A stretch of DNA of 64,000 nucleotides from Lithospermum erythrorhizon (GCA_019722365.1 JADFUC010000533.1:1-64000); one strand, 5' to 3'; positions 1 to 12,934 are shown, numbered from the stretch's first letter. Notes: generated from the sequence alone by a model not told the origin. A program made the numbers and translations.

Positions 1-2390
1 ATCATTGCTTCGTTCAGTTACGTATTGCTTGATACATTTTTATGTTTATTCAAAATTATTCTAAAATTGTGTAAAGTTATACTCCTTTGAAATTTTCTAA
101 TTAATATTTTTATTTTTGAAGTGATACTTTGATCACGAATAACTCTTAAATATAATATAAAAATTACAATAAAAAATAAATATTATAGAATATTATACTA
201 GCAGAGATGTCACTTAAAGAAGAGGAATACAAAATATTACTTTAAACAATTTGATGTATTCGACTAAATATATTATTAATGAATTGATGATGATATAGAT
301 ATGTCGAATTGTTTTCTTTTTATATCGGTTAAATTGGTATGATTTAAAAGTATAATTTAAATTTTTTGTGGACCTCAATATATAAAATTCATATGTGCAA
401 GGAACTAAATAATTATAATAATAATAATTCTATAATATATGAGGCATACATATATGAGACATATATATAGATATTTATATGACATGCATTCTTATGAATT
501 GAATCGTGAAAATTATATATGCAAAATTGATAAAAATAATTGTATTATTCAATGCATACATTTGAATCATTAAATATGCACTGGAGATAATAAATAAACA
601 AAGTTAATTAAAAAGTGGTATGCACGATAATTTTAAAGTATATATATGTCAAATTTATGTGATGTATCATCCTCAAACCGTATGTATAATATTGCAAATC
701 TTTTTCATATTTAGGATATGTTTTCCTTTCTTATTATTGCTCCATGTTTCACTTCACCACAAACCAATGAATAATTTAATCAATTGTTCAATTAATTAAT
801 TTTATAATTATACTTTAATTTTTCTTTAGTTTATGTACTTATCATTTCCTTGTATTACACTGTAAAAATTAACATTGTTTATTGAATCATATACTAATTA
901 AACATGGCTGAAATTATTTTACTTATATAGGAAAATGATTGAAATAAAAATTAAACATGGAGAAACATATGTAAAAAGAATCAAGTTCTCTCTCTTCGGA
1001 CAAATTGCATCATGGATTAAGGTTCATATTATAGACAATACGGAGTACTCCCTATAATATAGTCACGCTTTAAATATAAGTGAAATAATCCCTACATGTA
1101 TTGTAAGTATAAGTATGATGAATACTTAGTAGTATTTAATTCTATTAGAACTCGCGAGTTATCAATTAAGTGAAATTAATGCTGAAAACTTTTCTCTGTG
1201 ATCATAAAGAATACTATACGCTTGATCGACGAGATATTTATGACTAAATCGCCACTCCGTATTTTACACTCTAAAATTTTAATCACATTTTAGGCGTCAT
1301 AGTTTATTTCCAATTAACTTCTGAATACTAAAATTATTGATCATGATTCGTCATTTTTGTAATTATATATTATGTTAAAAATATGAGCGATGAGTATGTC
1401 TTTATTAAAACTTCGACTACTTGTAGAAATTTTTTACTACTGTATATAGAAGCACCCAATTATTAATTAAAAAGATAATATTTTTGCCTAACTTTTAGAA
1501 TTTTTAGAGAGAAGGGTATTTTAGTAATTAATAATGTGAAAAGGGAAGAAAGACAACCCTTGTTCGGACTTTTATATATGTTGGTAATTAGTGATTGGTG
1601 ATATATGTTAGTGGTGTACCTATTTGTTCAACAAACTTTAGTACACATACTGATTAGGTGAATAAAATAATTTAGTGGAATCCCAGGATAGGGACCTGAA
1701 AAGAATTTCTTTAGTGTGGTTTTACTTTTGAAATTATGAACCGTATCATTAATGAATCGTATAACCCAGAAACCAAAAACAAGATATTTAGAATGCAGCT
1801 CTCTTTTCATTTGCCACGTATTTGTCTTATTAGCGGTAGAACTATTTCCCGGCAATTTCGACCACAAACACGCCTATTTTACCCTTAGTGAGCGTATGGC
1901 GAAAATTCAATCCAGCGTGCAGCGGCGCCGCGTTGGGTAAAGTTTACAATTTTGTAATGCTCGTTAACGTTCCGCGTACCGCGGTGTCGTGCGTCAGTTA
2001 AGCATCACCTTGACCGCGTTGGATATATAAACTAGTTTGATAGTTTATTGTATAATTTTTCAATCAATTATTAAATAATATTAACATATAATTAGTATTG
2101 CAGTATCAATTATAACGTATATATTTTAAATTAATTAAATGTTATTAATTTATAGTTGAATTTTATTCTATCAATTATTAATTAATTAATCATTATTAAT
2201 TAATATTAATTAAAGTAAAAAAGAACGCAATGGTTGGGCTTAAGATAACTAAACATTATTCTTATGTCTTGTAAGTAGTGTCCCGATTGTTATGCTTTGT
2301 TTCATCATCACTTTAATTAGTTTTAATTGTTAAGCATAAAAATTTATACTAGTTAGGCTAATCAATATAAGTTATTTATTTAAATAGTTG
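1..2390. other. AT-rich intergenic stretch, no gene seen
   Basis: Very AT-rich sequence with short microsatellite-like runs and no open reading frame that resembles a protein family. A short fragment near 1036-1060 (cggagtactccctataat) resembles the end of a Stowaway-type MITE. The one GC-richer patch, about 1840-2025, has no recognisable coding content; overlapping short ORFs there on both strands look like chance. Confidence 0.6.
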
Positions 2391-5000
2391 TAATAACCAC
2401 GTTACGAAAAAAAATAAAAATTTTTAATTGACCGTGGGACAGGATATAGTCATTTAGATGATAATATTATTTAAGTAAAATGTTTTCGCCGAATTACATT
2501 TATAATTTAGTAGTGTTTGCAGGGAAAGATTTTATCTTTTGAAATCGGGTTCGTGGAGATTTAGATACGATAATTAGCAAAACGAGCAGGCTGAGGTTTT
2601 TAAATATCTTAACATCTTTATCTTCAGCGTCATCCTTAATGACCGTAAATAACACCATTTTTTCTTGTGTTGGCGGTATCCACTCCCCCTTAAAAAATTT
2701 CATTTCCATTTCTCTGTAGATTGTCATTTCAGGCTTCGAAGATCGGTTGTAGAATATCTTTCTCCCCAATCATTCTTGAGTTAAGGTAAGAAATTCGAGT
2801 CTTCGAGATATTTCTTGGGTTTTGACAAGTTGACTTTCATGGTGAATTTTATGATAAATTTTAGTTGGTTATGGGTTCGTGACGTATATAAGTGATGAAT
2901 TCGTGATTTAGACATCGTTGAGGCGTTATGGTGGGATTGACTTTTAGGTTTTTCGGTTGACTTTTATGTGGATATTTTTATAAGACTTTAAATGTAGGAG
3001 GTTATATTGGGACCTTATTATAGTTTTTGTGATGTTCAATTGGTGATTTAAAATTGATTAAAGAGTTATGTTGAGTGTTAATTCCAATTTGAAGTATAAT
3101 TGATACTTGGTATAGGTTGTTAATTATGGACTATTTGATTAATTAAAATGGTATAAGTTGATTGGTAATGATTAAGTAATAGGATGAAATTTTAGCGAGA
3201 TCGATTGGAGTTGTGTCAGATGGGATTATAATTCGATAGTTTATCAAATCGAGTTAAAATTTGTTTGAATGGATTCTCCAAAGAGAGTTGGTTATGTATC
3301 TTGAAGCAGAGTATAGTAATAGGTCTTGATTATAATTTACGGGTGTTGTTTAGGCGTTGATCGTGAAGCGATTACGCGGTGCTCTTCGCGAAGGTTTGCG
3401 GTAGCTAGCGGAAGTGAGTACTTATCTCGCGGGTGTTACTTACGTACCCACTTGATTTGTGATATAAATTGTGTGTTATGATTATGAGAATGATATACGT
3501 GTAATTGTTGTGTTAATAATAGAATTGTTTACGTAGCGTTGAAGATTGATGGGTAAGTAACGGCAGACTCCAAACTTATATTTGAATTACGTGGCCTTGG
3601 CGGCTTATTATATTATATTAAGCGTTATCGGCGCTATTGTATGTTTAATGGCCTTGTCGTGATTGTGATTGATTCTACGATTATTAGGATGTTTAGGCGT
3701 GTCTTTATATCTTTACATTTGGGAGTAAGAGTAGTTGTTTGGATTATCATGAGTTTTGAGGCCTTGAGTATCGAGAGGGTGACCTACGATTGGGATTACC
3801 GAGTTAGGTGACTGCAAACCGCTACTTGAGGATATGTGGCCAATATTGGCCTTATACTTAGTGTATAAGTGTGAATTATTACTTATGCTGAGTGTATAAG
3901 TCAGGTCATACTTGATATATAGAAATGCGATTGTGCCTTATCTTGTATTATAAGTGCGGTGTGCTTATCTTTGTGTGTATAGAGATGCGGTTATTGCCTT
4001 ATCTTTGTGTGTATAAGTGCGGGGTGCGCCTCATTATTGTATAGTCTTGATTGTGCCTTATCTTTAGTGTATAAGGCGGTGTGCCTTGTACTTAGTGTAT
4101 GAGTCACGGTTTGACCCTCTTTAACGGTATAAGTGCTTGGGGGTGATTATCGATTAGTCCGTTCTAGCGAGGTAGGCGGATTGAGCAAATGCGGCATTAG
4201 GGGTTGATATACTAGTGGGGTTATGAGAGATAGGAGGTTTGATGACTAGGATTTAGTGGATTGTTGAGTCTCTTGATGTCTTCCACAGGAATTGTGTGTT
4301 CTTGAAACGCTTTATAATATCTCTGTGTATTATGTATGAGACTTTCTTTTGGGATTATGATGTGTGACCTGATTAGATAGTCTTGGATATATGTATATTT
4401 TATTCATGTGTGGCTATCATTATATTTTATTGTCTCGTTCCGTGGTGAGTTCGCACTTGTGTTAAGTTTGTAACATGGCGGCTTACGCCCACTTCGCGTT
4501 AATTCGGCATTCGTTTGTGCGGAGTTGGCCAGTGGCGGATTGAGCGAAATTTGAGTTTTGTTCAGGAGTGGCTAGGTGAGCATCGGGTGGCGAGAGAAGA
4601 TCCTCACCGATCGATTTTGATGTGTTAATCATTGTTTTGATTGTTGTATTTCCCTTTTTGAAACTTTAGCCTTGTCAAATTTTGTTGTCGTTTATTATTT
4701 CGGATCGATATGTATAAATCTTTTGTAGCACTTTGCCGGCGTACTTTATTGCAGGATATATTTGTGTATATATTTATGGGTTGGTGGATTTCGATGTCGG
4801 TGATGGATTATAAATTTTAAAAGCGTTTTGATTTGAAACTTAATTGTGATCCTTATTTTTGGATGAAACAGTGTTTTTAAGCGGAGTAGATCCGTGGTTT
4901 GGTGACTACGGTGTTCAGTTTTAATGACTCTCGCTTTCAGGCGTACGCGCAGGTAGTCGTTAATTTTGGTATCGAGCTTAGGTTTCAGTTACTTGGGTTA
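2390..5000 (+). repeat. 5' LTR of a long-LTR Ty3/gypsy element
   Basis: From about 2780 to about 4990 this region aligns by eye with the reverse complement of 35380-37745 and, over its 3' half, with 11530-12880. Shared landmarks are the 'gactttaaatgtaggagg' block near 2985, the 'taggcgttgatcgtga' block near 3352, a run of 'gccttat..tgtataag' units at 3840-4140 and 'tggtgactacggtgt' near 4900. Three such copies, one leading into gag and one following integrase, identify it as an LTR. A length of 2.2-2.6 kb suits the Tekay/Del chromovirus lineage (inference). The 5' boundary is not resolved: the start may lie anywhere from about 2390 to 2780, and no clear TG end or target duplication was found. 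Confidence 0.65.
3840..4140 (+). repeat. Tandem 'tgtataag / gccttat' array inside the LTR
   Basis: Imperfect units of about 45-65 bp each contain gtgtataagtg, gcggtgtgcc and ttatctttgtgtgtataag; at least five units are visible. The inverted LTR copy near 36300-36400 has only two or three, so the array differs in length between copies. Confidence 0.6.
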
Positions 5001-5079
5001 TACGTGTGTGGTTGTGTGTTTTCCTTAGGTCGTTGTGGTGGTGTCTTTTGTAAAATCTAGTCTTTTTTCTTTTTGTTGC

Positions 5080-8000
5080 GTAGGCTGAGGATGCCAGAAT
5101 TATGTGGGCGGAGTAGAGCGAGAGGTGCCGGGGTAGGCCTAGAGGAGGCCGAGCTAGTAGAGTATAGGCTCATTAGATGCAGCGTGGATTTGGCAGTCCG
5201 TCTTAGGCATGTTGAGGGAGGTTGAGGTAGACCTCGTAGAGAAGGTGTGAATGCTCGGGTGGTCGAGGCAGGGGTCGGGAATTCAGGCTTGAGTTGTTTG
5301 ATGGTTTTGAAGAGGGATCCTCCGGGGGTTCACCGAGCGGGCTATTGAGTTCATCCAGGGACATGAAGTCCATCTTTGAGCCGATGGGGATTGTGGGCGA
5401 GATGAGTGAAGTTGCTATAAGGCTTCGCGAGGGTGCCAGGTGGTGGGAGAACACGAGTGCAACTCGACCGAGAGGGAGGATTCGTAGCCACTTGAGGCGA
5501 TTAGTTGAGCTCTTAGGAGAATTATTGCTTGGGAGACAGCATGGCGGCCTTGGAGAAAGTGATTTCGTTGACCTTACGGGGTTTGAGGTCGGTGGAGAAT
5601 GCGAGGCGATTCGGTGATTTGTGCCGACTCTTTCTGATATTTGTATCCGGTAAATGACGGATCAACGTTCGAGGATGGATTGACGTGGGAGATAAATCGC
5701 AGTCTGGCTGATGGTTTTACTAGTTTCCGTCTTTGTGAGAATGCGGCCGAAGTAAATAAATTACTTGGCTGAGCGAGTGGATGGAGTCGACACGAGACTT
5801 TCTTTTCAGTGACGCCACAGCTCAGGAAATTCGAGAGGAAGGCGGACAGCGAGAATCGTCTGGCGGAAATCAACGGTGCTCAAGCGATTCGCCGAGTTAT
5901 TCAGCTATCTCACTGCGGTGGGCGCCTACGAGATCTGGCGAAGGGTTGATAGTCTTCGAGGGGTTCAGAAGCGGTGTCATTTGTTACCGTTGTGGTCGAA
6001 TTGAGCACGAGGATTGCGGGTGAGGTGGTCGTATGTTATCGATGCCGGCCGAGGACATTTGGCGGATTGTCCCCGGTTTATTAGAGAGAAGGTGCTAGTA
6101 AATCGGCTTCCCGTTAAACTGTCGAGGCGGTTGTCGAGAGAATCGTGGTGGTCGGTCGGTGGCCGTGGATCTGGGGATACGGAGCTGTAGGACCTCAGTG
6201 CAGGTGGGTAGCGACTTTGGCCGGGCCAGTCGGTAGATTCACGCCGTTACTCGTGACGCAGGGATACCCCCAGTGGTAGCCAGGTACATTATTTACGTAT
6301 GATATTGAGGCGAGTGTTGTTTGATTGAGACTCACAGCGTTCTTTTGTTTCTCGAGGATTTTATTCTGCTTTATCGTATGTTGTGTGCCTTTACTGTTCA
6401 GCTGGAGATTATACTTTATGGAGAGTCGGTTGTGGTTAGATTGGTATATAGAGACTATCCTTTGATTGTTGGTGAGTCGATTGTTGTCGTTGATTTACTT
6501 CCATTTGAGCTTCGATTTTGACACTTATCTTGGGTATGGATTGGTTGGGGAAACATCGTACCATTATTGATTGCGGGAAGGAGATTCTTTTTGTGGGTTG
6601 GGAGACCCGGATATCCGATTTGTGGGAGGCAGAAAAGATTTTGCCTTCAGTTTGTATCAGCACTTGAGGCTAGGAGATTGATTCGGAAAGGGTGTATTGG
6701 AGTTGCTTGGGGTATGGTTCATTTGAGTAGAAAGGCGAGAGTAGAGATGTGCGGGTTGTTAGAGTTCGAGGATGTTTCACGAGGGCTTTGCAGGGGTTGC
6801 CGCGGAGAGGGAGATTGAATTTGCTATTGAGGTTATTCGATTACGGCGCAATTTCTCTTCCACCGTACGGATGGCTCAGTAGAGTTGCGAGGTGCGGACT
6901 CAGGATTCTGAGGAGTTGTTGGACAGAGTTAAATCGGACGGTGTATCTCAGGTGGGGTGCACGGTGTTGTTTGTGAAAAAGAAGGATGGTTCGGTGGTAA
7001 AATTATAATGGTGAATAAAGTGACCGTGTTCAGGCATTACCATTCTTGAAGGTGTGATTTGTTTGATCGGTGAAGGATGCCAAGGTGTTCTCGAAGATTG
7101 TTTGATCAAAGTTGTCGTCGGAGTTGAGAATCGAGAGGAGGATATTAAATCGACTTTTTCGATCTGGATTGAGCATTATGAGTTTATAGTGATGCGTTTA
7201 GTTCAGCCAAATGGGCCGGCCTTTATGGATTTGATGAGCCAGGAATTATTTGAGGAGTATTTGGATGAGTTTGTGGTGGTGTTCATTGATGATATTGGAA
7301 TATATTCCGGAGGGGAGGAGGAACGTAAGAGGCATTTGCGGTGTTTTGAGGGACAGAGACGGCGCGGTTGTATGCCAAGTTTTCCAAATGTGAGTTCTGG
7401 TTGGCAGAAGTGCAATTCCTGGGGCATGTTATTTCCGGCGAGGGTATTTGTGTTGATCCACAGAAGGTGGAGGCTGTGAACAATTGGGAGCGTCCCACCA
7501 GTGTGACTGAGGTGAGGAGTTTCTTGGGGTTAGCTGGCTATTACAGAGGTCGCCAGGACTTTTCTTTGTCCAGCGATACCATTGACCCGGAGTTGACGAA
7601 GGGATTCCGTTTATTTGGGATGATGATTGTGGTTGCTTGAATACTCAAAGAGAAGTTATTCTGACTCGATGTTGGCGGTCCGTGCAGTTCGAGGAGCTCA
7701 CGTGATTTATAGCGATGCTTGGCATCGGGGATAGAGGTGTGTTCGATGCGGAATGGGAAGGTGATTGCCTATGCTTCCCCGACGGTTGAGAAAATCCAGG
7801 AAGAACTATCGACCCATGATCTTGAGCCGCGGCGATAGTCTTCTGCGTTGAAATTATGGAAGCGATTATACGTATAGAGGTTAAATCTGGGATTTTCGTT
7901 GATGTAAAGTTACAAATATCTTCCGGCCTTGAGAGAGATTTGAATTTAGGCGAGAGGAGGTGGATGGAGTTGCCGGTGATTATGACTTGACTATTGAGTA

Positions 8001-8475
8001 GCACTTGAGGGAAGGCAATGTAGTAGGCGATACCTTTGAGTAAGAAAAGAAATCAAAGGACCCACGAGAGATAGAGATAAGCTTGTTGGGAGTTGGTTTT
8101 GATATCGGTAGCTGACAGGAGATTTTCGCCAATATGAGAGTCGACCGACTTTGTGGATCGGATCTTAAATTCTGACAAGAAGATGAAACTGCCGGGTTAT
8201 CGTGGGGCGTGAAATGGAGTCGGATCGATTTCAGGTTGATGAGATGGAGCCTTGAGGATGAATGGCGGTGTGTGTGCAGTATTCGGATGAAATTTGAAGG
8301 AGATTCTTGATGAGGCTCGTAATACTCCTACAGTGTACACCGGGTATACCAAGATGTATCGTGACTTGAGGTTAATATTGGTGGCAGGGGAATGAAGAGA
8401 GATCGCGAGTTTGTGGCAAAAGTGCTTGGTTGTCGGTGAAAGTGAGCATAGACATCACTGCTTGGGGTTTATTCT
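5080..8475 (+). pseudogene. Ty3/gypsy gag-pol remnant, copy 1
   Basis: Broken polyprotein in retroviral order. A gag-like start lies near 5091, where an ATG follows the LTR and leader. Zinc-knuckle-like CYRCGR is at about 5983 and a second knuckle at about 6030-6072. A protease-like RVLFDS-type block lies near 6311, followed by a 'GMDWLGKH'-like stretch at 6535. Reverse transcriptase [13 protein letters not shown], with the catalytic DD, is at 7257-7298; the connection region [11 protein letters not shown] and [10 protein letters not shown] is at 7368-7560. RNase H ends near 7980-8045 and the integrase zinc-binding region is at 8350-8450. Frameshifts occur every 100-200 bp, so no long ORF survives. 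The RT motifs resemble the Tekay/Del chromovirus clade. The element cannot be autonomous as assembled. Confidence 0.8.
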
Positions 8476-8499
8476 TATTACTTCACGATGTTTATCCGG

Positions 8500-11400
8500 T
8501 AGGCGAAGAGGATCACTAGGTTCGGGGGATAGTTGGCGTGGGAAATGCGTCCGCAGGATCTCATTTGATGGTTTTACTAGTTTCGTATTTGAGGAATGCG
8601 TACTGAAGATGGAAATAGAGTTAGTAGAGCGAGGCGAGTGGACGAGGAGGAGTCGGGCCGAGACTTTCTTTTCGGTAGGCCTTCACAGCTCGAGTTCGGA
8701 GGAGGACGGACCGGCCCGAGTCGTCTGCAGGCGAGTAAAGCCGTGCTCAGGCAGGTTCGCCGAGTTATTCAGCTGCTCCTTACACACGGTGGGCGCCTAC
8801 GAGATCTGGCGGGGTTGATAGTCTTCGGGGATTCGAGCGGTGTCAGCGTACGTTGTGAGTCGAGATTGAGCGCGAGCGGCGGATTACCCGGGTGAGGTGA
8901 GTGTATGTTATCGTGCGGCCCGAGGACATTTGGCGAGATTGTCCCGGTTTATTAGAGAGAGAGAGGTCTTCCAATGCGTCGGCGCCCGTTCGGCTGTCGA
9001 GAGGCGATTTATCGAAGTCGTGGTGGTGGGTCGGTGGCCGTGGATGCGGGGATGCAGACTGTGGACCTCGGAGGAGTGCAGTGGGTAGCGACTGGCGGGC
9101 CCGGTCGAGGCAGTTCACGCCGTTGCTGTCGGGAGGCCACAGGGATACCCCAGTGGTGGCGTTACATTATTTACGTATGATATTGAGGCGAGTGTTGTTT
9201 GATTCTAGAGGCTCACAATTCTTTTGTTTCTCGAGTTTTATTCACCTTTATGCATGTGTGTGCCTTTGCACATTTCCACTTGGAGATTATAACACATGGG
9301 AGGTCGGTTATTGGTTAGATTGGTATATAGAGACTATCTTTGATTGTTGGTGAGTGATTGTTGTCTTGTTGATTTACTTCCATTTGAGCTTTTCGTTTTG
9401 ACGCTATCTTGGGTATGGATTGGTTGGGGAAACATCGTACCATTATTGATTGCCATCGGAGGAATTCTTTTGTGGGTTCGGGAGACGGATATCCGATTTG
9501 TGGAGACGAGAAAAGATTTTGCATAGTTTGTATACGTACTTGGTAGGAAGATTGATTCGGAAAGGGTGTATTGGGTTCTTGAAATTTATGTTCATTTGAG
9601 TAGAGAAGAGGCGAGTAGAGATGTGCGGGTTGTTAGAGAGTTCGAGATGTTTTCTGAGGGCTTGCAGGGAGTTGCCACCGAGAGGAGATTGAATTTCTTG
9701 TGGGGTTATTCGATGCAGCACCAATTTCTCTTCCACCGTACAGGATGGCTCCAGCCGAGTTGCAGGAATTGCGGACTTAGTTACAGGAGTTGTTGGACAA
9801 GGGATTCATCAGACCGAGTGTATCTCAGGTAAGTGCGCGGTGTTGTTTGTGAAAAAGAAGGATGGTTCGATGAAATTTGTCTGCGTTGACTGTAATTTGA
9901 ATAAAGTGACCGTAGAACCGATACCCATTGCGGGGCCAATGATTTGTTTGATCGGTGAAGGATGCCAAGGTGTTCTCGAAGATTGATTTGCGATGCAGTT
10001 ATCATCGGTTGAGAATCGAGGAGGAGGATGTCGAAATCGGCTTTTCGAGTCTCGTTATGGGCATTATGAGTTTATAGTGATGCCATTTGGATTGACAAAT
10101 GGACCGGCCTTTATGGATTTGATGAGCAGGAGTATTTGGGAGTATTTGGATGATTTGTGGTGGTGTTCATTGATGATACACGATATATTCGGAGGGGAGG
10201 AGCATGGGGCGTTGCGGTGTTTGGGGACCTTGAGAGCGGCACCGGTTGTATGCCAAGTTTTCCAAATGAGTTCGGATTTGGCGAAAGTGAAATTCTGAAA
10301 TGTTATTTAAACTGAGGGTATTTGTGTTGATCACGAAGGTAGAGGCCGTGGCTTGATTAGAATCGGCCAGTGTGGTAGTGAGGATTTCTTGGGGTTATTT
10401 GGTTATTACGGGAGATTCATCAAGGACTTTTCTTTGGTCAGCGATCTGCATTGACCCGGGTTGACCCGGGGAAAGGGATTCCGTTTATTTGGGATGATGA
10501 TTGTAGGATTGCTTGAGAATACTCAAAGAAGTTGACTACGACTCGATGTTGGCGATACCGTGGACTATGTGATTTATAGCCATCTTCGCATCGAGGGGAT
10601 TGGGGTGTGTGTTCGACAAGAATGGGAAGGTGATTGCCTATGGCAAACCCAAGGAGGAGAGAAATCAGGAAAGAACTATCCGACCCGCTGATCTTGAGCT
10701 AGCGGCGATAGTCTTTGTGTTGAAATTGTGGGAACATTATGCGGCATGAAGTTAAATGCCAGTTTTTCTTGTCCTTAAGAGTTTGAAATATCTTCGGCCA
10801 GTGAGAGATTTGAATTTGAAAGGCGGAGGAGGTGGATGGGTTATCGGTGATCATGACTTGACTATTGAGTAGCACCCGGGGAAGGCAAATGTAGTAGGCG
10901 ATGCCTTGAGTAGAAATCAAGGACCGAGAGATAGAGATGAAGCAGTGGGAGTTGGTTTGATATCGGTAGCGACGGGGACATTTTTGCCCATATGAGAGTT
11001 CGACGGTACTTGTGGATGGGATCTTAAATTCTGTGAAGATGAGAGGCTGCGGGTTATCGGTGAGGGCGGTGAAATGGTCGATCAGTTCACGGTTGATGAG
11101 ATGGAGCCTTGAGGATGAATGGCGGTGTGTATGCAGGTATTCGGATGAAATTTGAGAAGGGAGATTCTTGATGAGGCTCATGTCTCCCTACGGTGTACCG
11201 GGTAGCCGCAAAGATGTCGTGACTTGAGGTTGACGTGTGAGATGAAGAGAGAGAATCGCGAGTTTGTGGCAAAAGTGCTTGGTTTGTCGGCGGTGAAAGG
11301 TGGCATAGACATCCTCACGGGTTTAATGCAGACCTTCTATTCACAGTGGACATGGGAGAATATCGCATAGACTTCGTTTGGGGCACCACAGGGCGTTGAG

Positions 11401-11525
11401 GCGACATGATGGGATTTGGGTGATTGTGGATAGAGTTATAGAAATCGGCTCATTTCCTACCTATCGGAATCTACGGATGGGCGAGAGACTAAGCGAAGAT
11501 TTATGTGGATCGAGACTAGTTCAAT
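8500..11525 (+). pseudogene. Ty3/gypsy gag-pol remnant, copy 2 (tandem duplicate)
   Basis: It repeats copy 1 from late gag to early integrase at an offset of about 2.85-2.89 kb: the block 'gggtatggattggttgggga' is at 6534 and 9410, and 'tgaataaagtgaccgt' at 7012 and 9898. Visible parts are the zinc knuckle (about 8905-8945), protease block FDSRGSQFF (about 9200), RT beginning VKKKDGS (about 9855), [17 protein letters not shown] (10080-10130), the RNase H end (10855-10915) and integrase. Integrase goes further here than in copy 1, reaching the catalytic-core start (DFVWG, then IWVIVDRVIE at 11410-11450). It stops abruptly near 11525, where LTR sequence begins. Both copies share the same in-frame stop (attgagtagcac at about 7990 and 10866). 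Confidence 0.8.
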
Positions 11526-11529
11526 ATAA

Positions 11530-12890
11530 TATAAGTAGTATTATAATTTTGAATGCTTGTTTAGGCGTTGATCGTGAGGAAAGGTCGTTGTTGTTGTGAT
11601 TGCGTGGAGTTTTTATATGGTAGTCGAGGTGAGTATCATCTGAGGTGTTGATTAAGCCCCGATTACGGATATGTGTATGTGTATATATGTGATTTTGTGT
11701 TAAATTATATGTTGAATATGCATTGTGGGTTGAGTTGTTGGGTTGTGTCTGTGGTCTCATGAGTCATTATGGGGAGTGTTTTTAAAGGTGATGTTGAGTC
11801 GTATTAGGAAGAGTTGTATATGAGTTGATGGTGTTTGTTGAGTTGTATTGTCCGGTATTTGCCTTATACCTCGGTATAAGTGTAGTGTTTAGCCGTCTGC
11901 TCAAATTCTGATTCGGTGATAGCTTATGTCGTGACGTAAGTTTCTCCTATGAGTTAAGGTTGATTATATCTTGGCATTAGTTGTTAAAATCCGGTTAAAT
12001 TGAGTTGTTGAGTTGCTGAGTTGATTGAGTTGTTGAGTTTGATAAAGTTGTTGAGTTGTTGAGTTGATGGATTGTTGAGTTGATAAAGTTGTTGAGTTGT
12101 TGAGTTGATAAAGTTGTTGAGTTGTTGAGTTGATACAATTGTTGAGTTGATTAGTTGTTGAGTTGTGATGTAAGGTCATTGTCGGGTTGATAGAGTAAGG
12201 TCGGTGATTATTGCGTCTTATTTAGGTGCTTTACTATACAAATATGCATTATGTTATTATTGATTAAATGTCTTGGAATATTTCGGTAGTAGCGAATTAT
12301 GAGCATCGTAAATGATAATGAAATTCTTAATGAGCTTACATTATTAAGATCTTAAGTTGAATAATATTATGTTTCTTTATCTATCGTGTCTGGCGTACGT
12401 CTACTTTGGTACATTAGCGTGATTGGAGGTTAATTTCGTTCTTGAGATATATATTAACTAAGAGCCGCTTGTTTTACCTTATTCATTATGGATGGCTTGA
12501 ATTTCGTTGTTAGTTCGCGGAGTGATGTTCGTCTTGGGCTTGTTAAGTAGTGATTGTGCTTTAGAGCTTAGGTGAGCGGCGGGTGGCGAGTTGATCACTC
12601 AAAGAATACCGTTATTTTTGTTTGGATTGTAGTTCGGTTATACGTATAGTTGTCGTTTAGGATTAGCGTTGTATGTTGATATTTTGTACTTAGGGTTATG
12701 TTGTATGTTAGTTCTTTATTTTGTGGTTGATCTAACGATGGATTCATTCTTAGAATTATTTTTGTCGTTGTGAATTGTTTATTGAGTTGTTCAGGCAGTG
12801 TCTTTTAAATTTAGTGTCCTTTGATTGGTGACTACGGTGTCAAAGGATTTGGACATTCTGTATCGGGCGTCTGACCTTTGGGGCGAGATT
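11530..12890 (+). repeat. Truncated 3' LTR of the long-LTR gypsy element
   Basis: Starts inside the LTR at 'taggcgttgatcgtga', matching about 3352 in the 5' LTR, and runs to 'tggtgactacggtgtc' at about 12825, matching about 4900. The first 0.6-0.9 kb of the LTR is absent, and integrase core abuts LTR directly. The region therefore records a deletion or recombination, not a normal pol-to-LTR join, which would pass through the end of integrase, a chromodomain and a polypurine tract. Confidence 0.65.
11998..12168 (+). repeat. TTGAGTTG minisatellite
   Basis: About 170 bp of imperfect tandem copies of an 8-9 bp unit (ttgagttgt / tgagttgat), with a longer 20-24 bp period built from 'gagttgataaagttgttg'. 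It lies in the truncated 3' LTR and has no counterpart in the other two LTR copies, so it probably expanded after insertion. It encodes nothing. Confidence 0.85.
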
Positions 12891-12934
12891 AGATTACAAA
12901 ATTAAAGGCGTCGCGAGTTATCGATCCAGCGCAC

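Noticed and set aside
1628..1940. Overlapping short ORFs on both strands (79 and 62 codons)
   Set aside because: They overlap in opposite strands, have no motif and no splice context; treated as chance.
5294..5617. 107-codon + strand ORF
   Set aside because: It lies in the gypsy gag region and is a fragment of broken polyprotein or an out-of-frame shadow, not a separate gene.
7645..8004. 119-codon minus-strand ORF
   Set aside because: Antisense to the gypsy RNase H region on the + strand; no homology in that frame.
10699..11181. 160-codon minus-strand ORF, the longest single ORF in the window
   Set aside because: Antisense shadow of gypsy RNase H/integrase linker; the + strand carries the recognisable motifs (HPGKANVV).
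11998..12168. Regularly repeated short units suggestive of a CRISPR array
   Set aside because: Units are contiguous without unique spacers and the genome is a plant; it is a minisatellite.
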